Assembly: GCA_040506895.1 (NCBI GenBank)
Contig: JBEVVY010000001.1
Span: 2,713,116 to 2,777,115 of the forward strand
Direction of reading: 5' to 3'
Source: Sedimenticola_A sp040506895
GTDB lineage: Bacteria > Pseudomonadota > Gammaproteobacteria > Chromatiales > Chromatiaceae
DNA: 64,000 nt
Part shown: positions 51,141 through 60,049 of the stretch, one piece after another
How positions within the stretch are numbered: position 1 is the stretch's first letter
How the letters are laid out: each line of letters opens with the position of its first letter
Program-made: the position numbers and the translations under genes
Notes under the pieces: model-generated
The model's database searches: none
What the model was told of the DNA's origin: nothing
What the model saw: only the letters and a program-made list of their open reading frames with translations

Positions 51141-53045
51141 TTAATTATTCAGGGCGCCCAGGCGGCGCTCCAGTTCGTTGTGGATCATGCCGGGCTGCAG
51201 GGGATGGCCGTAGACCACGGACCAGCAGTCTACGTTGTGCAGGGTGTTGGCGCGCAGTACGGTGGCCAACTGGGCGTAGCGGCGGTTCTCCTCGGTGATC
51301 ATGGGGCCGTTGGGATCGTCGCTGTAGTTGATCTCCACGGTGATCACCTGCTTGAAGCGGGAGAAGATCTCTTTCAGGCCCGGCTCCAGGGGTGAGATGA
51401 AGCGCAGGTGGACGGAGGAGACCTTGCCGCCCTTGGCGCGGGAGCGGTCCACCGCCTCTTCGATGGCGCCCATGGTGGAGCCCCAGCCCACCACCAGCAG
51501 GTCGCCCTCTTCGTCGCCGTGGATGGTTGGCGGCTTCAGGGTCTGCTGGAAGGCCGCCAGCTTGCGGCTGCGGTGTTGGCAGGAGGTCTGGTTGGTGTCG
51601 GAGTCGTAGGCCACCTTGGAGCGGGTGGTGTGGGAGAGGCCGGTGAGTACGTACTCACCACCGCGCTGTCCCGGTATCGGGCGCTGGGAGAGTCCGGTCT
51701 CGGGGTCCCAGTCGTAGGCGGGCACCTCGCTGTCCCAGGCGGACTGGTCGATGGGTGCGGCCAGCCACTCTTCGCTGGGTACCGGGCGGTCGTAGGGCTG
51801 CACACCGGTGGCCAGGTTGGCGTCGGTGAGCACAAAGACCGGGCCGCGGAAGGATTCGGCCAGCTTGCGCGCCATGATCACGTAGTGGAAGCACTCGCCG
51901 ATGGTGGCTGCGGCCATGACGATCTTGGGCGCGTCGCCGGGCATGCCGTAGAGGGTGGAGAGCAGGTCGCCCTGCTCCACCTTGGTGGGCAGGCCGGTGG
52001 AGGGGCCGCCACGCTGGACGTCGACCACCACCAGGGGAATCTCGCCCATCACGGCCAGGCCCATCATCTCGGTCTTGAGGGCCATGCCGGGACCGGAGGT
52101 GATGGTGCAGGCGGTCTTGCCGGCGTAGGAGGCGCCAACGGCGAAACCGGCCGCGGCAATCTCGTCCTCGGCCTGGTGTACGAAGCCGCCCATGGTGTCA
52201 TAGACATCCGCCAGGTAGTGGGAAGCGGAGGTGGCCGGGGTGATGGGGTACATCGCCACCATCTCCATGCCGGAGGCCATGACGCCGAGGCCGACGGCCT
52301 GGTTACCGTTGGTCACCACGGTGGGGGGCAGCTCGTCGGTCCAGGGATCGATCTTGTAGTGGTAGTCGATGTTCTCGGCGGCGTAGCGGTAACCGGAACG
52401 GAACAGCTCCTGGTTGGGCTTGATCACCTTGTCGCCCTTGCGTGCGAAGGCGGCGGCGATCTCGTTCATGGCCATCTCGACATCGCGGCTGTAGATGTGG
52501 CAGAGCATACCGAGGGCGAACATGTTCTTGCCCCGGCGGGCGTTGGAGACGATCTTGAGACACTCCACCTCCATCGGCACCTCGTGCACGACGAGGCCGT
52601 GCTCCTTGAACTCCTTCACCGCAGCGGCGTACTGTTCGCGGATCTCCTCCTGGGGATCTTCAGCCCACTTGTTCTCGAGCAGCACGATGGTGCCGTCCTT
52701 GTAGGCGCCGTTGGCGATGCGCGAGTAGAGCACCTGCTCGTTGAAGGCGACCACCAGGTCGGCCTCGTCACCCATGTTGGTGACATACCTGTCGGCCACG
52801 CGGATGCGGATGCCGCTGGCACCTGCCGGTGAACGTGCAGGGGGCTGGATCTCGGCGGGGATGATCTCCACCGTCCAGGCGCCGTTGCCCATCTTGCCAC
52901 TGATGGTGCCGAAGGTCTGTCCGCACTTCTGGGCGCCTTCGCCCGAGTCGCTGACCACCTCGACGATGTGTTCGGCGATGGTTTCTGGGCGGCGGTCGGG
53001 GAACTCGAGTACCTGGCCTCCGGTATCTTCAGTTTGTGTCGTCAT
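51141..53045 (-). CDS. korA: 2-oxoacid (2-oxoglutarate):ferredoxin oxidoreductase alpha/gamma subunit
   Basis: A 634-aa fusion. Residues ~30-200 are the gamma domain (GQTFGTISGKMGNGAW, NMGDEADLVVAFNEQVL) and residues ~235-634 the alpha domain. The latter has the catalytic-pocket motif AMYPITPATSASHY (~residue 263), EDEIAAAGFAVGASYAG and the QRGGPSTGLPTKVEQGDL signature. GAGGT six bases upstream selects the ATG at 53045 rather than a GTG two codons earlier. It pairs with korB 12 bp downstream. Unlike the two PFOR-derived proteins nearby, all motifs look functional. Confidence 0.92.
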   Translation of the reverse strand: MTTQTEDTGGQVLEFPDRRPETIAEHIVEVVSDSGEGAQKCGQTFGTISGKMGNGAWTVEIIPAEIQPPARSPAGASGIRIRVADRYVTNMGDEADLVVAFNEQVLYSRIANGAYKDGTIVLLENKWAEDPQEEIREQYAAAVKEFKEHGLVVHEVPMEVECLKIVSNARRGKNMFALGMLCHIYSRDVEMAMNEIAAAFARKGDKVIKPNQELFRSGYRYAAENIDYHYKIDPWTDELPPTVVTNGNQAVGLGVMASGMEMVAMYPITPATSASHYLADVYDTMGGFVHQAEDEIAAAGFAVGASYAGKTACTITSGPGMALKTEMMGLAVMGEIPLVVVDVQRGGPSTGLPTKVEQGDLLSTLYGMPGDAPKIVMAAATIGECFHYVIMARKLAESFRGPVFVLTDANLATGVQPYDRPVPSEEWLAAPIDQSAWDSEVPAYDWDPETGLSQRPIPGQRGGEYVLTGLSHTTRSKVAYDSDTNQTSCQHRSRKLAAFQQTLKPPTIHGDEEGDLLVVGWGSTMGAIEEAVDRSRAKGGKVSSVHLRFISPLEPGLKEIFSRFKQVITVEINYSDDPNGPMITEENRRYAQLATVLRANTLHNVDCWSVVYGHPLQPGMIHNELERRLGALNN

Positions 53046-53110
53046 TGGCACACCTCGTTAAACAGTGCATTTGCGGCCTGCCCTCTGGCGGGGCGTTGGG
53101 CCTGATGCAG

Positions 53111-54361
53111 CTAAATCAAAGATTGTTCGTATTCGTTCATGAAGTGGTAGAGTGAGCTGTCCACCACTTTTACCGCGCCGTCGGGCAGATGGCATTTGCC
53201 CGAGCCGGGGATGATCTCGCACAGGCTGATCAGTGAATCCAGGTCGGCCCGGGTCCCCTGCCCCGTGTCGATCTTGCTCAGCAGGAGCGAGATGTAATAG
53301 GTGCCGGTTTTGCACGAGGGGCACTGCCCGCAGGAAGAGGCGGCGAAAAAATTCACGTACTCGGTCACCCGCTTGACGATGCCGGTGCCGTGGGAGACCA
53401 CGATCATGGCGCCGGTGCCCAGGGCGGAACGCCGTGCGGCCACGGACTCGAAGTCCAGGGGTACATCCAGATCCTTGGGGGTGAGGATGGTATTGGAGGG
53501 GCCGCCGGTGAAGATCGCCTTGAGCTTCTTTCCCACCAGCATGCCGTCGCCGTAGATGTGAAGCAGCTCCGACAGGGGGGTTCCCATGGGCAGTTCGTAG
53601 GCCCCTGGACGCAGTACATCACCGCTGATGCAGTAGATCTTGGTGCCGCAGGCATCGCCGATGCCGAGATCCCGGTACCATTGGGCCCCCTTGCGCAGGA
53701 TGTGGGATACGTTGGCCAGGGTCTCGACATTGTTGATCAGGGTGGGGCAGCCGAAGACGCCGTCTTCCGCCGGGAACGGCGGTTTTCCGCGGGGAAAGGG
53801 GAAGCCGCCCTCCACCGATTCGATGGCGGCAGTCTCCTCGCCGCCAATGTAGTGGCCGGAACTGCGCACCACCTTCAGCTCCATGGGCTTGCCGAGGGCC
53901 TGCGAGGCGGCCTGGATCTGGTCGGAATCCTGCCACTGGCCCACCGCCAGGTGCATGTTGTCGATCGATTCGCCCAGGTCGGGGTTGATATAGAAGACGA
54001 TCTTGTTGATGCCGCAACCGAGGGCGGTGATGATGGCGCCCTCGATGATCTGGTGGGGCGTTTCCGCCATCAGCAGGCGGTCCTTGAAGGTGCCCGGTTC
54101 GTCTTCGTTACCGTTGCAGATGAGGTACTTGTCACCCTCGGTCTTCTGGGCTGCAACGAACTCCCACTTCTTGTAGGCGTGGAATCCGCTGCCACCGAGC
54201 CCGCGCAATCCAGCCTCCCTCACTGTCGGGATGATCGCCGCAGGATCGCTGCTGGCCCGGGTCAGTCCCTCGCCGCCGATGCCGGCGAGCCAGCCAGCGA
54301 GATCGGCGCCTATGCGGTTTGCCGGGTGCAGCAGTACCTGGTTGAGGGGCTTGTCGCTCAT
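53111..54361 (-). CDS. NuoF-like NADH-binding flavoprotein subunit
   Basis: A 416-aa protein of the complex I 51-kDa family. Motifs: GLRGLGGSGFHAYKKWEFV (NADH/FMN site, ~residues 50-70), NGNEDEPGTFKDRLLM, YIGGEETAAIESVEGG, GCPTLINNVETLANV and the 4Fe-4S motif SSCGQCPSCKTGT (~338-350) with a distal Cys in GSGKCHLP (~384). It lacks the N-terminal thioredoxin-like and C-terminal ferredoxin extensions of hydrogenase or formate dehydrogenase beta subunits. The start is 2 bp from the stop of the fumarate reductase-like gene, implying one complex that couples NADH to fumarate/succinate. A bifurcating role is possible but unsupported. Confidence 0.88.
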   Translation of the reverse strand: MSDKPLNQVLLHPANRIGADLAGWLAGIGGEGLTRASSDPAAIIPTVREAGLRGLGGSGFHAYKKWEFVAAQKTEGDKYLICNGNEDEPGTFKDRLLMAETPHQIIEGAIITALGCGINKIVFYINPDLGESIDNMHLAVGQWQDSDQIQAASQALGKPMELKVVRSSGHYIGGEETAAIESVEGGFPFPRGKPPFPAEDGVFGCPTLINNVETLANVSHILRKGAQWYRDLGIGDACGTKIYCISGDVLRPGAYELPMGTPLSELLHIYGDGMLVGKKLKAIFTGGPSNTILTPKDLDVPLDFESVAARRSALGTGAMIVVSHGTGIVKRVTEYVNFFAASSCGQCPSCKTGTYYISLLLSKIDTGQGTRADLDSLISLCEIIPGSGKCHLPDGAVKVVDSSLYHFMNEYEQSLI

Positions 54362-54363
54362 GA

Positions 54364-55986
54364 TCAGCTCTCCCCCTCGGTGCTCTTGCGCAGTCCGTCG
54401 TAGTCCGAGTCGTTCTCGAACTTGGCATAGTCCGGAAACAGGATCGGACCCTTGTTGGTCAGCGGCATCATGGCCAGCATCAGTTCCCGGCGCAGGCTGC
54501 TGAGATGCTCGATGGAGATTTTCTTGTGGCTGCGGTCATGGGCGCGTTCGGCCGCATGTTTTCCTGCCCGGCGGCCGAAGCTGATGATGTCCAGCAGGGA
54601 GTTGCCCATCAGGCGGTTGCGCCCGTGGATGCCGCCGGCCACCTCGCCGATGCAGTAGAGGCGGGGCACGCTGGTCTGGCCATCCTTGTCGATCACCACG
54701 CCGCCGTTCTGGTAGTGCAGGGTGGGATAGATCAGCAGCGGTTGCTTGCGCGGATCGATGCCGCTCTTTCTGCCCAGTTGGATCAGCTTGAGAAAGCGTT
54801 TTTCGAAAAGACCGGGCTCGCGCAGTTCCACGCCGGGGGTATCGAGCCAGATCCCCTGGGTGCCGTTTTCGCAGATGACCCCCCTGCCCTCGTTGCACTC
54901 CCGTATGATGGCTGCGGCCACCTGGTCCCTCGGCTGAAGTTCATCGACGAAGCGCTCTCCCCTGCCGTTGAGCAGGTAGGCGCCGGCAGAGCGTACGCCC
55001 TCGGTGATCAGGGTGCCGGCAAGGTGGTGCGGATAGGCCAGCCCGGAGGGGTGATACTGGAAAGAGTCCAGGTCTCGCATCTTCGCCCCCAGGCGGTAGG
55101 CCAGTACCAGGCCGTCACCGGTGGCTCCGAAGTGGTTGGAGGTGGGGAAGCTGTTGAGATGCATGCGCCCGATACCGCCGGTGGCAATGATCACCGCTTT
55201 TGCCTTCACCAGCTTGTAGCGGTACTCCTTGAGGGAGGAGAGTACGGCGCCTGCACAGTAGCCCGATTCGTTCGACAGCAGTTCAACAGCGGGGCTGTAG
55301 TCCCAGACATTGATGTTGCTTGTGCGCACCGCCTCTTTCAGAACGCGCATCATCTCCAGGCCGGTGTAGTCCCTGAAGTAGACCACCCGGGCGGCCGAGG
55401 TGCCACCGGCACGGCGGGTCAGCAGGTCGCCGTACTTGTCGAGCTCGAACTGCATGCCCTGCTGGATCAGCCATCGGATCACGTCTGGCGCATCGCTCAC
55501 CATCTCGGCCACCAGCGCCTTGTCCACCAGCTGCCGGCTCGCCTTGAGGGTGTCATCGAAATGCATCTGGGGGGTGTCGCCCTTCTCTATCGATGCCTGG
55601 ATGCCGCCCTCCGCCATCACCGTGTTGCTGTCACCGATGCGCAGCTTGGTTGCGAGGATCACCCGTGCGCCACTACGCACCGCTGTCAGGGCGGCCGCGC
55701 AGCCTGCGCCACCGCCGCCGATGACCAGGACATCGGTCTCCACCACCGGGGAGCCGGCCAGGTCCGCCTCGTCGATACGGGCGTCGGCCTGCAGAATGTC
55801 GGCAAGCTGGCGGTGGCAGATGTCGCCCTTGTTGGGGCCGACCTGGAGATTGACCACCGCGCTTTTGTCATGGTCCGGGTGAAAGGCGCGCAGCAACTCG
55901 CCGGTCTCGAGCTGGTTCTCGGCTGCCGGTCGTTCCGCCATGGGCCTGTAGGCGGCGAGTGCTTCTTCGTAGGGTATGCCTTTCAT
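54364..55986 (-). CDS. Fumarate reductase/succinate dehydrogenase-type flavoprotein
   Basis: A 540-aa FAD protein. After an ~80-residue N-terminal extension comes the dinucleotide motif VLVIGGGGAGCAAALTA (~residue 85). Further motifs are DSNTVMAEGGIQAS, FGATGDGLVLAYRLGA, FQYHPSGLAYP, TEGVRSAGAYLLNGRGERF, a catalytic Arg in LQPRDQVAAAI, LHYQNGGVVID and a GEVAGGIHGRNRLMGNSLLD end. These match SdhA/FrdA and the related thiol:fumarate reductases. No membrane anchor subunit is encoded nearby; the partners are a soluble Fe-S protein and a NuoF-like protein. L-aspartate oxidase is the main alternative but does not come with these partners. It is probably a cytoplasmic NADH-linked fumarate reductase. 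Confidence 0.85.
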   Translation of the reverse strand: MKGIPYEEALAAYRPMAERPAAENQLETGELLRAFHPDHDKSAVVNLQVGPNKGDICHRQLADILQADARIDEADLAGSPVVETDVLVIGGGGAGCAAALTAVRSGARVILATKLRIGDSNTVMAEGGIQASIEKGDTPQMHFDDTLKASRQLVDKALVAEMVSDAPDVIRWLIQQGMQFELDKYGDLLTRRAGGTSAARVVYFRDYTGLEMMRVLKEAVRTSNINVWDYSPAVELLSNESGYCAGAVLSSLKEYRYKLVKAKAVIIATGGIGRMHLNSFPTSNHFGATGDGLVLAYRLGAKMRDLDSFQYHPSGLAYPHHLAGTLITEGVRSAGAYLLNGRGERFVDELQPRDQVAAAIIRECNEGRGVICENGTQGIWLDTPGVELREPGLFEKRFLKLIQLGRKSGIDPRKQPLLIYPTLHYQNGGVVIDKDGQTSVPRLYCIGEVAGGIHGRNRLMGNSLLDIISFGRRAGKHAAERAHDRSHKKISIEHLSSLRRELMLAMMPLTNKGPILFPDYAKFENDSDYDGLRKSTEGES

Positions 55987-56008
55987 ATGCAGTCAGTCCC
56001 GTAAGACC

Positions 56009-56644
56009 TCACTCCTCGTCTGAGTAGGTAACCTTCATCTGGCCCTTCTCCAGTTTGCCCAGGCGATTGATCAGGTTCGACGGCCGGGCATGGAAATAGG
56101 CGGTGACCCTTCTCGAGAAGAGCCCGACATGGTTGGGTGCGATGGATTCCGGGCATGCGGTCTGACAGAGATTGCAGAGCACGCATTCGACAAAAAGGTC
56201 ACCCGCCTCCTTGAAGCGACCCTTGGTTGCCAGTTCGACACCCGTCTCGACGTCGATGCCTTTTGGGCAGGTGCTGGAGCAGCCGCTGCAGTGGCGGCAG
56301 TTTTCAGCCTCGGGGAAAAACTGTTGGAATTTCTCCTGGACCTCCCAGGAGCTTCTGATGTCGCTGAGCTGGTACTTGTGATGGGTCGGTTTGGGAAAGA
56401 GCAGGAAGTTGACCTGCATCCCGTCCTCGATCAAAACCTGGCAGCCAAGCTCGGTGGAGACATCGGCGCTGCCTTCCCGCCGGACCATGACACGACAGGA
56501 GCCGCAGACCCCTTCCAGGCAACCGACGCTCTTTACCCGCGGGTAGCCGGCATGCCAAAGGGCCTGGATGACCGATAGCGACGGAGGGGCGGAGATCGCC
56601 TTTCCGTTGATGGTCAAATTGACTTCATTATCGTGACTGCCCAT
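56009..56644 (-). CDS. 2Fe-2S plus 2x4Fe-4S protein of the fumarate reductase-like module
   Basis: A 211-aa protein from the ATG at 56644 (MGSHDNEVNLTINGKAIS); a TTG seven codons upstream is the alternative. The N terminus is a plant-type ferredoxin domain (GCLEGVCGSCRVMV and a distal Cys in LGCQVLIEDG). It is followed by two 4Fe-4S motifs, CRHCSGCSSTCPKG and CVLCNLCQTACPES, in an HdrC/SdhB-like helical domain. SdhB normally has 2Fe-2S, 4Fe-4S and 3Fe-4S centres; here both distal clusters have four Cys ligands. It would wire the NuoF-like and FAD subunits together. It is the first gene of the module, preceded by a 189-bp AT-rich gap (56645-56833) that could hold a promoter. Confidence 0.86.
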   Translation of the reverse strand: MGSHDNEVNLTINGKAISAPPSLSVIQALWHAGYPRVKSVGCLEGVCGSCRVMVRREGSADVSTELGCQVLIEDGMQVNFLLFPKPTHHKYQLSDIRSSWEVQEKFQQFFPEAENCRHCSGCSSTCPKGIDVETGVELATKGRFKEAGDLFVECVLCNLCQTACPESIAPNHVGLFSRRVTAYFHARPSNLINRLGKLEKGQMKVTYSDEE

Positions 56645-56833
56645 CCAGAAATACCTGTTTCTCAACGACTTTATGTGCCGGGAAAAAGACCGGCTATTAT
56701 GGGGTATATTCGAATTTTCCAGTTATCTAAGAAAATTTAGCCTGCAATAACAAATCGTTATATTCCAATAAAAATAGTGGGTTATTTATCGGTTTGCCCC
56801 GAATTCAACCGCTGTGAGTGGGTTGAGAGGGGG

Positions 56834-57769
56834 TTAGATGCCGGTGCGCTCAACGCTGGATTTGACCGCTTCCAGGGTGTCGTCGAAGAGGGTGCGCTCC
56901 TCCTCGTTCAGATCGAACTCGATCACCCCTTCCATGCCGCCGGCACCGATGATGCATGGCACGCCCATGAAGAAACCATCCACCCCGTACTCGCCATTGC
57001 AGAGGGCGGCAGAGGCGATCACGCGCTTCTTGTCCTTGATATAGGCCTCCACCATCTCGGCGATGGCTGAAGCGGAGCTGACGAATGCACTGCCGTTGCC
57101 GAGAAGCTGGACGATTTCAGTGCCTGCGTTGCGGGTTCTCTCTGCGATGGCGTCGATTCTGTCGCGGGGCAACAGGTCGGTGATGGGGACGCCACCGATG
57201 GTTGCGGTACGGATGACCGGAATCATCGTCGGCCCGTGGCCACCCATCACCAGGCAGGAGACATCCTCCACGGAGTAGCCGGTCTCCATGGCGAGGTAGG
57301 TTCTGAAGCGGGCTGTATCCAGTGCCCCTGCCATGCCGACAACCTGGTTGGCGGGCAATCCGGATGTTTTGTGAAAGGCGTAGACGATGGCGTCCAGGGG
57401 ATTTGTGGTGACGATCACGAAGGCGTCCGGCGCGTGGACCTTCACCTCTTCGGCGACACCCTGGATGATCTTGAGGTTTACCTCGAGCAGGTCGTCCCGG
57501 GACATGCCGGGTCGGCGTGCCATTCCCGCTGTGATGACGATGACGTCGGCGCCGGCAATGGCGGAGAAATCCCCGCTGCCCTCGAGATTGATGTCGTGAC
57601 CGCCATTGGGGCGGTAGCCCATGATGTCCAGCGCCTTGCCTTGCATGCGCTCGCCGAATTCGGGGATATCGACAATGGTGATGTCGCCCAGCTCCTTCTG
57701 GGTCAGTAGTAGTGCCAGTACGCCGCCAATCTGGCCGCCGCCGATCAGGGCGATTCGCTTTCTGGGCAT
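56834..57769 (-). CDS. mdh: Malate dehydrogenase, LDH-like type
   Basis: A 311-aa NAD-dependent enzyme interconverting malate and oxaloacetate. Motifs: RIALIGGGQIGGVLALLL (Rossmann, residues 4-21), TAGMARRPGMSRDDLLEVN with the substrate-binding Arg pair, VTTNPLDAIVY, GMAGALDTARFRTYLA and VMGGHGPTMIPV with the catalytic His. It belongs to the LDH-like MDH group (about 310 aa) found in many autotrophs and anaerobes, rather than the E. coli type. It heads the minus-strand cluster, with citrate synthase divergent upstream. Substrate-loop Arg residues favour malate over lactate. Confidence 0.94.
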   Translation of the reverse strand: MPRKRIALIGGGQIGGVLALLLTQKELGDITIVDIPEFGERMQGKALDIMGYRPNGGHDINLEGSGDFSAIAGADVIVITAGMARRPGMSRDDLLEVNLKIIQGVAEEVKVHAPDAFVIVTTNPLDAIVYAFHKTSGLPANQVVGMAGALDTARFRTYLAMETGYSVEDVSCLVMGGHGPTMIPVIRTATIGGVPITDLLPRDRIDAIAERTRNAGTEIVQLLGNGSAFVSSASAIAEMVEAYIKDKKRVIASAALCNGEYGVDGFFMGVPCIIGAGGMEGVIEFDLNEEERTLFDDTLEAVKSSVERTGI

Positions 57770-58154
57770 GAAGAGAGCTCCTCTCGGGAACAGTGCAAAA
57801 ACCCGGTAATTTATATAGCTTTTAATCAGAAGGGTTTATTTCTACTGGATTGACTGGAAAATAGGCAAATTTGAATTTTCTATCCCGGCGTCAGGGAAGT
57901 TTGTGCCTGCGTTTTATGTCGCGACGCACAAAAAGATGTTATTCGGTTATCATGGGCGCTGATTTCTGGGTTTGACAGGTTTTCCAGCAGATCCAGTGCG
58001 TTATTGGTTGCGAATAAAATAAAGATATTGCCGGGCGGATGCCTTAATAGTTTGGATGTCCGTCCTAATAATTCCGAAAAGCTTGTTCTGTGCAAGGGTG
58101 TTTGCTATATAAGAACACCACGCGGTTACGCTTATACCTGGAGAAGTCAGTTTT
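57770..58154 (+). promoter_or_regulatory. mdh/gltA intergenic region with candidate gltA promoter
   Basis: This 385-bp gap separates the divergent mdh and gltA genes. TTGTTC (58083-58088), 17 bp, then TATATA (58106-58111) is a candidate sigma-70 promoter for gltA, with a leader of about 37 nt and TGGAGAAG (58139-58146) as the ribosome-binding site. The mdh-proximal part is AT-rich without a clear motif. No gene was seen in the gap. Confidence 0.5.
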
Positions 58155-59450
58155 ATGTCTGATAGCACAATCACTCTGACCAACAGCGGCGATGGCCGTA
58201 CTGCAGAATTCTCTCTCCGTTCAGGCACGGAGGGTCCGGATGCACTGGATATCTCCAGTCTTTATAAAGATATGGGGGTGTTCACCTACGACCCGGGATT
58301 CGTCTCCACGGCAAGCTGCCACAGTTCGATCACCTATATCGATGGTGACAAGGGTATTCTCCGCTACCGCGGATATCCTATTGAGCAGTTGGCGGCGAAG
58401 AGTAATTTCCTCGAGGTGGCCTATCTGCTGCTCTACGGAGAGCTGCCCACGGCTGGCCAGCAGAATGAGTTCGAAGGGATTATCCGTTACCACACCATGA
58501 TCAAGGAGACATTGAAGAACTTCTTCGATGGCTTTCATTATGATGCACATCCAATGGGTGTCATGGTCGGCGTGGTCGGCTCCCTCTCTGCCTTCTACCA
58601 CGACTCGCTCGATATCAATAACCCGCGCCACCGGGAGATATCCGCCCATCGTCTGATCGCCAAGATGCCCACCATCGCCGCGGCCAGCTACAAGCACAAT
58701 ATCGGTGAGCCGTTTATCTATCCGCGTAATGATCACGATTACTGCGCTAACTTTCTGCGCATGATGTTCGCCACGCCCTGTGAGGATTACGAGCCCGATC
58801 CGATCGCGGTCAAAGCGATCAATCTGCTGTTCATCCTGCATGCAGACCACGAGCAGAACGCAAGCACCTCTACCGTTCGTCTCTCGAGCAGTTCCCAGGC
58901 AAATCCCTTCGCCTGTATCGCGGCAGGCATTGCGTCACTGTGGGGTCCTGCCCATGGCGGTGCCAACGAGGCGGTATTGAATATGCTGCAGGAGATCGGC
59001 GATGTCTCCCAGATCGACAAGTATCTAGCCAAGGCGAAGGACAAGGACGATCCGTTCCGCCTGATGGGCTTCGGTCACCGGGTATATAAGAATTTCGACC
59101 CGCGGGCCACCATTATCCGGCAGGTCTGCCACGAGGTGCTGAACAACCTGGCCGACAGCAACAACCCGCTGTTCGAGTTGGCGCTCAAGCTTGAGGAGGT
59201 CGCCCTGGAGGATGAGTACTTCATCGAGCGCAAGCTCTATCCAAACGTCGATTTCTACTCAGGCATCATCTACCGTGCCCTGGGAATTCCCAACAACATG
59301 TTCACCGTGATGTTCGCTATTGCCCGCACCGTGGGCTGGGTGGCTCACTGGATGGAGATGATGGCGGATCCCCACCAGCGGATCGGTCGTCCCCGCCAGA
59401 TCTATACCGGTGCGCCGGAACGCGATTACGTGCCGCTGGATCAGCGCTGA
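58155..59450 (+). CDS. gltA: Type I citrate synthase
   Basis: A 431-aa hexameric-type citrate synthase condensing acetyl-CoA and oxaloacetate. Active-site segments: LLFILHADHEQNASTSTVR (catalytic His), GPAHGGANEAVLNML (second His), LMGFGHRVYKNFDPRA (His/Arg of the oxaloacetate site) and YPNVDFYSGIIYRALG (catalytic Asp). The N terminus (TDRSGTEGPDALDIS-type strand) is that of the NADH-regulated gammaproteobacterial form. It is divergent from mdh and overlaps the next minus-strand gene by 10 bp. Beside a Kor/fumarate-reductase cluster it could operate in either direction; cleavage of citrate by citrate synthase is known in some anaerobic autotrophs. Confidence 0.96.
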   Translation: MSDSTITLTNSGDGRTAEFSLRSGTEGPDALDISSLYKDMGVFTYDPGFVSTASCHSSITYIDGDKGILRYRGYPIEQLAAKSNFLEVAYLLLYGELPTAGQQNEFEGIIRYHTMIKETLKNFFDGFHYDAHPMGVMVGVVGSLSAFYHDSLDINNPRHREISAHRLIAKMPTIAAASYKHNIGEPFIYPRNDHDYCANFLRMMFATPCEDYEPDPIAVKAINLLFILHADHEQNASTSTVRLSSSSQANPFACIAAGIASLWGPAHGGANEAVLNMLQEIGDVSQIDKYLAKAKDKDDPFRLMGFGHRVYKNFDPRATIIRQVCHEVLNNLADSNNPLFELALKLEEVALEDEYFIERKLYPNVDFYSGIIYRALGIPNNMFTVMFAIARTVGWVAHWMEMMADPHQRIGRPRQIYTGAPERDYVPLDQR

Positions 59451-60049
59451 TCCAGCGCTATCAGCTCAAGCAGTCTGCTCAGGGGTGCCCCTTTTTCGGG
59501 GCGCTCGTCGATTTTGCCGAGCGGTGGATTTCGCTGCTCGGCAGGCTTGAGAATGTAGAGCTCGATATCGGTATCACCTGCGAGAAATCGCAGAACCGGT
59601 CGTCTTTCGCGGCTGCCGTTTGAGAACTTCAGCTGGACTTCGCGCTCGACCCACGGGATGTTTTTCTCCATCAGGTGGAACATCACATCCTCCGGTGTCT
59701 CCGGGAACAGGTGCAGTTGGATCGGGCTGTTACTGCTGGCGGTGCCGGAGAGTACGGGGCCGACAAGCCTGGGGCTGAAGGCCTGGAGTGATTCCATCGC
59801 TTCCGCTGCAAGGCGGCGAAGACGCCCGAGGGTGTCGGTCTGCCCGGACAGGGAGAAGATCGATTGATGCCGCTGCAGGGCCATCTCGATCTCGTTGTTG
59901 TCGGGAAGCAGCCTGTTGTTGCTGTAGCCGAGACGCCTGGCGGCTTTCTGCCTGGCGGAGTGGTAATCGAGGTCGCCCTGTTCGGCCAGCAACCTGGCCG
60001 CTTCAGCGGCTATTTCCAGTCTGATGGAGCTTTTCGGGCCTCGTGCCAT
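59441..60049 (-). CDS. Conserved hypothetical protein, nucleotidyltransferase-like pattern
   Basis: A 202-aa cytoplasmic protein starting MARGPKSSIRLEIAAEAARL. The first 75 residues are helical and basic (YHSARQKAARRLGYSNNRLLPDNNEIEMAL). The C-terminal part contains LVGPVLSGTASSNSPIQLHLF, reminiscent of the GS-containing strand-turn of nucleotidyltransferases, followed by EDVMFHLMEKNIPW. I recall similar proteins being annotated without basis as UDP-N-acetylmuramate-alanine ligase in other Gammaproteobacteria. The ATG overlaps the stop of the PBP1A gene (TAATG), so it is translationally coupled to it. Function unknown. Confidence 0.75.
   Translation of the reverse strand: MARGPKSSIRLEIAAEAARLLAEQGDLDYHSARQKAARRLGYSNNRLLPDNNEIEMALQRHQSIFSLSGQTDTLGRLRRLAAEAMESLQAFSPRLVGPVLSGTASSNSPIQLHLFPETPEDVMFHLMEKNIPWVEREVQLKFSNGSRERRPVLRFLAGDTDIELYILKPAEQRNPPLGKIDERPEKGAPLSRLLELIALDQR

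Noticed and set aside
48423..51395. 990-codon plus-strand open frame opposite the korB/831-aa genes
   Set aside because: Antisense shadow in GC-rich DNA. It crosses several real gene boundaries, is Gly/Val/Leu-rich without motifs, and the opposite strand carries clear catalytic motifs.
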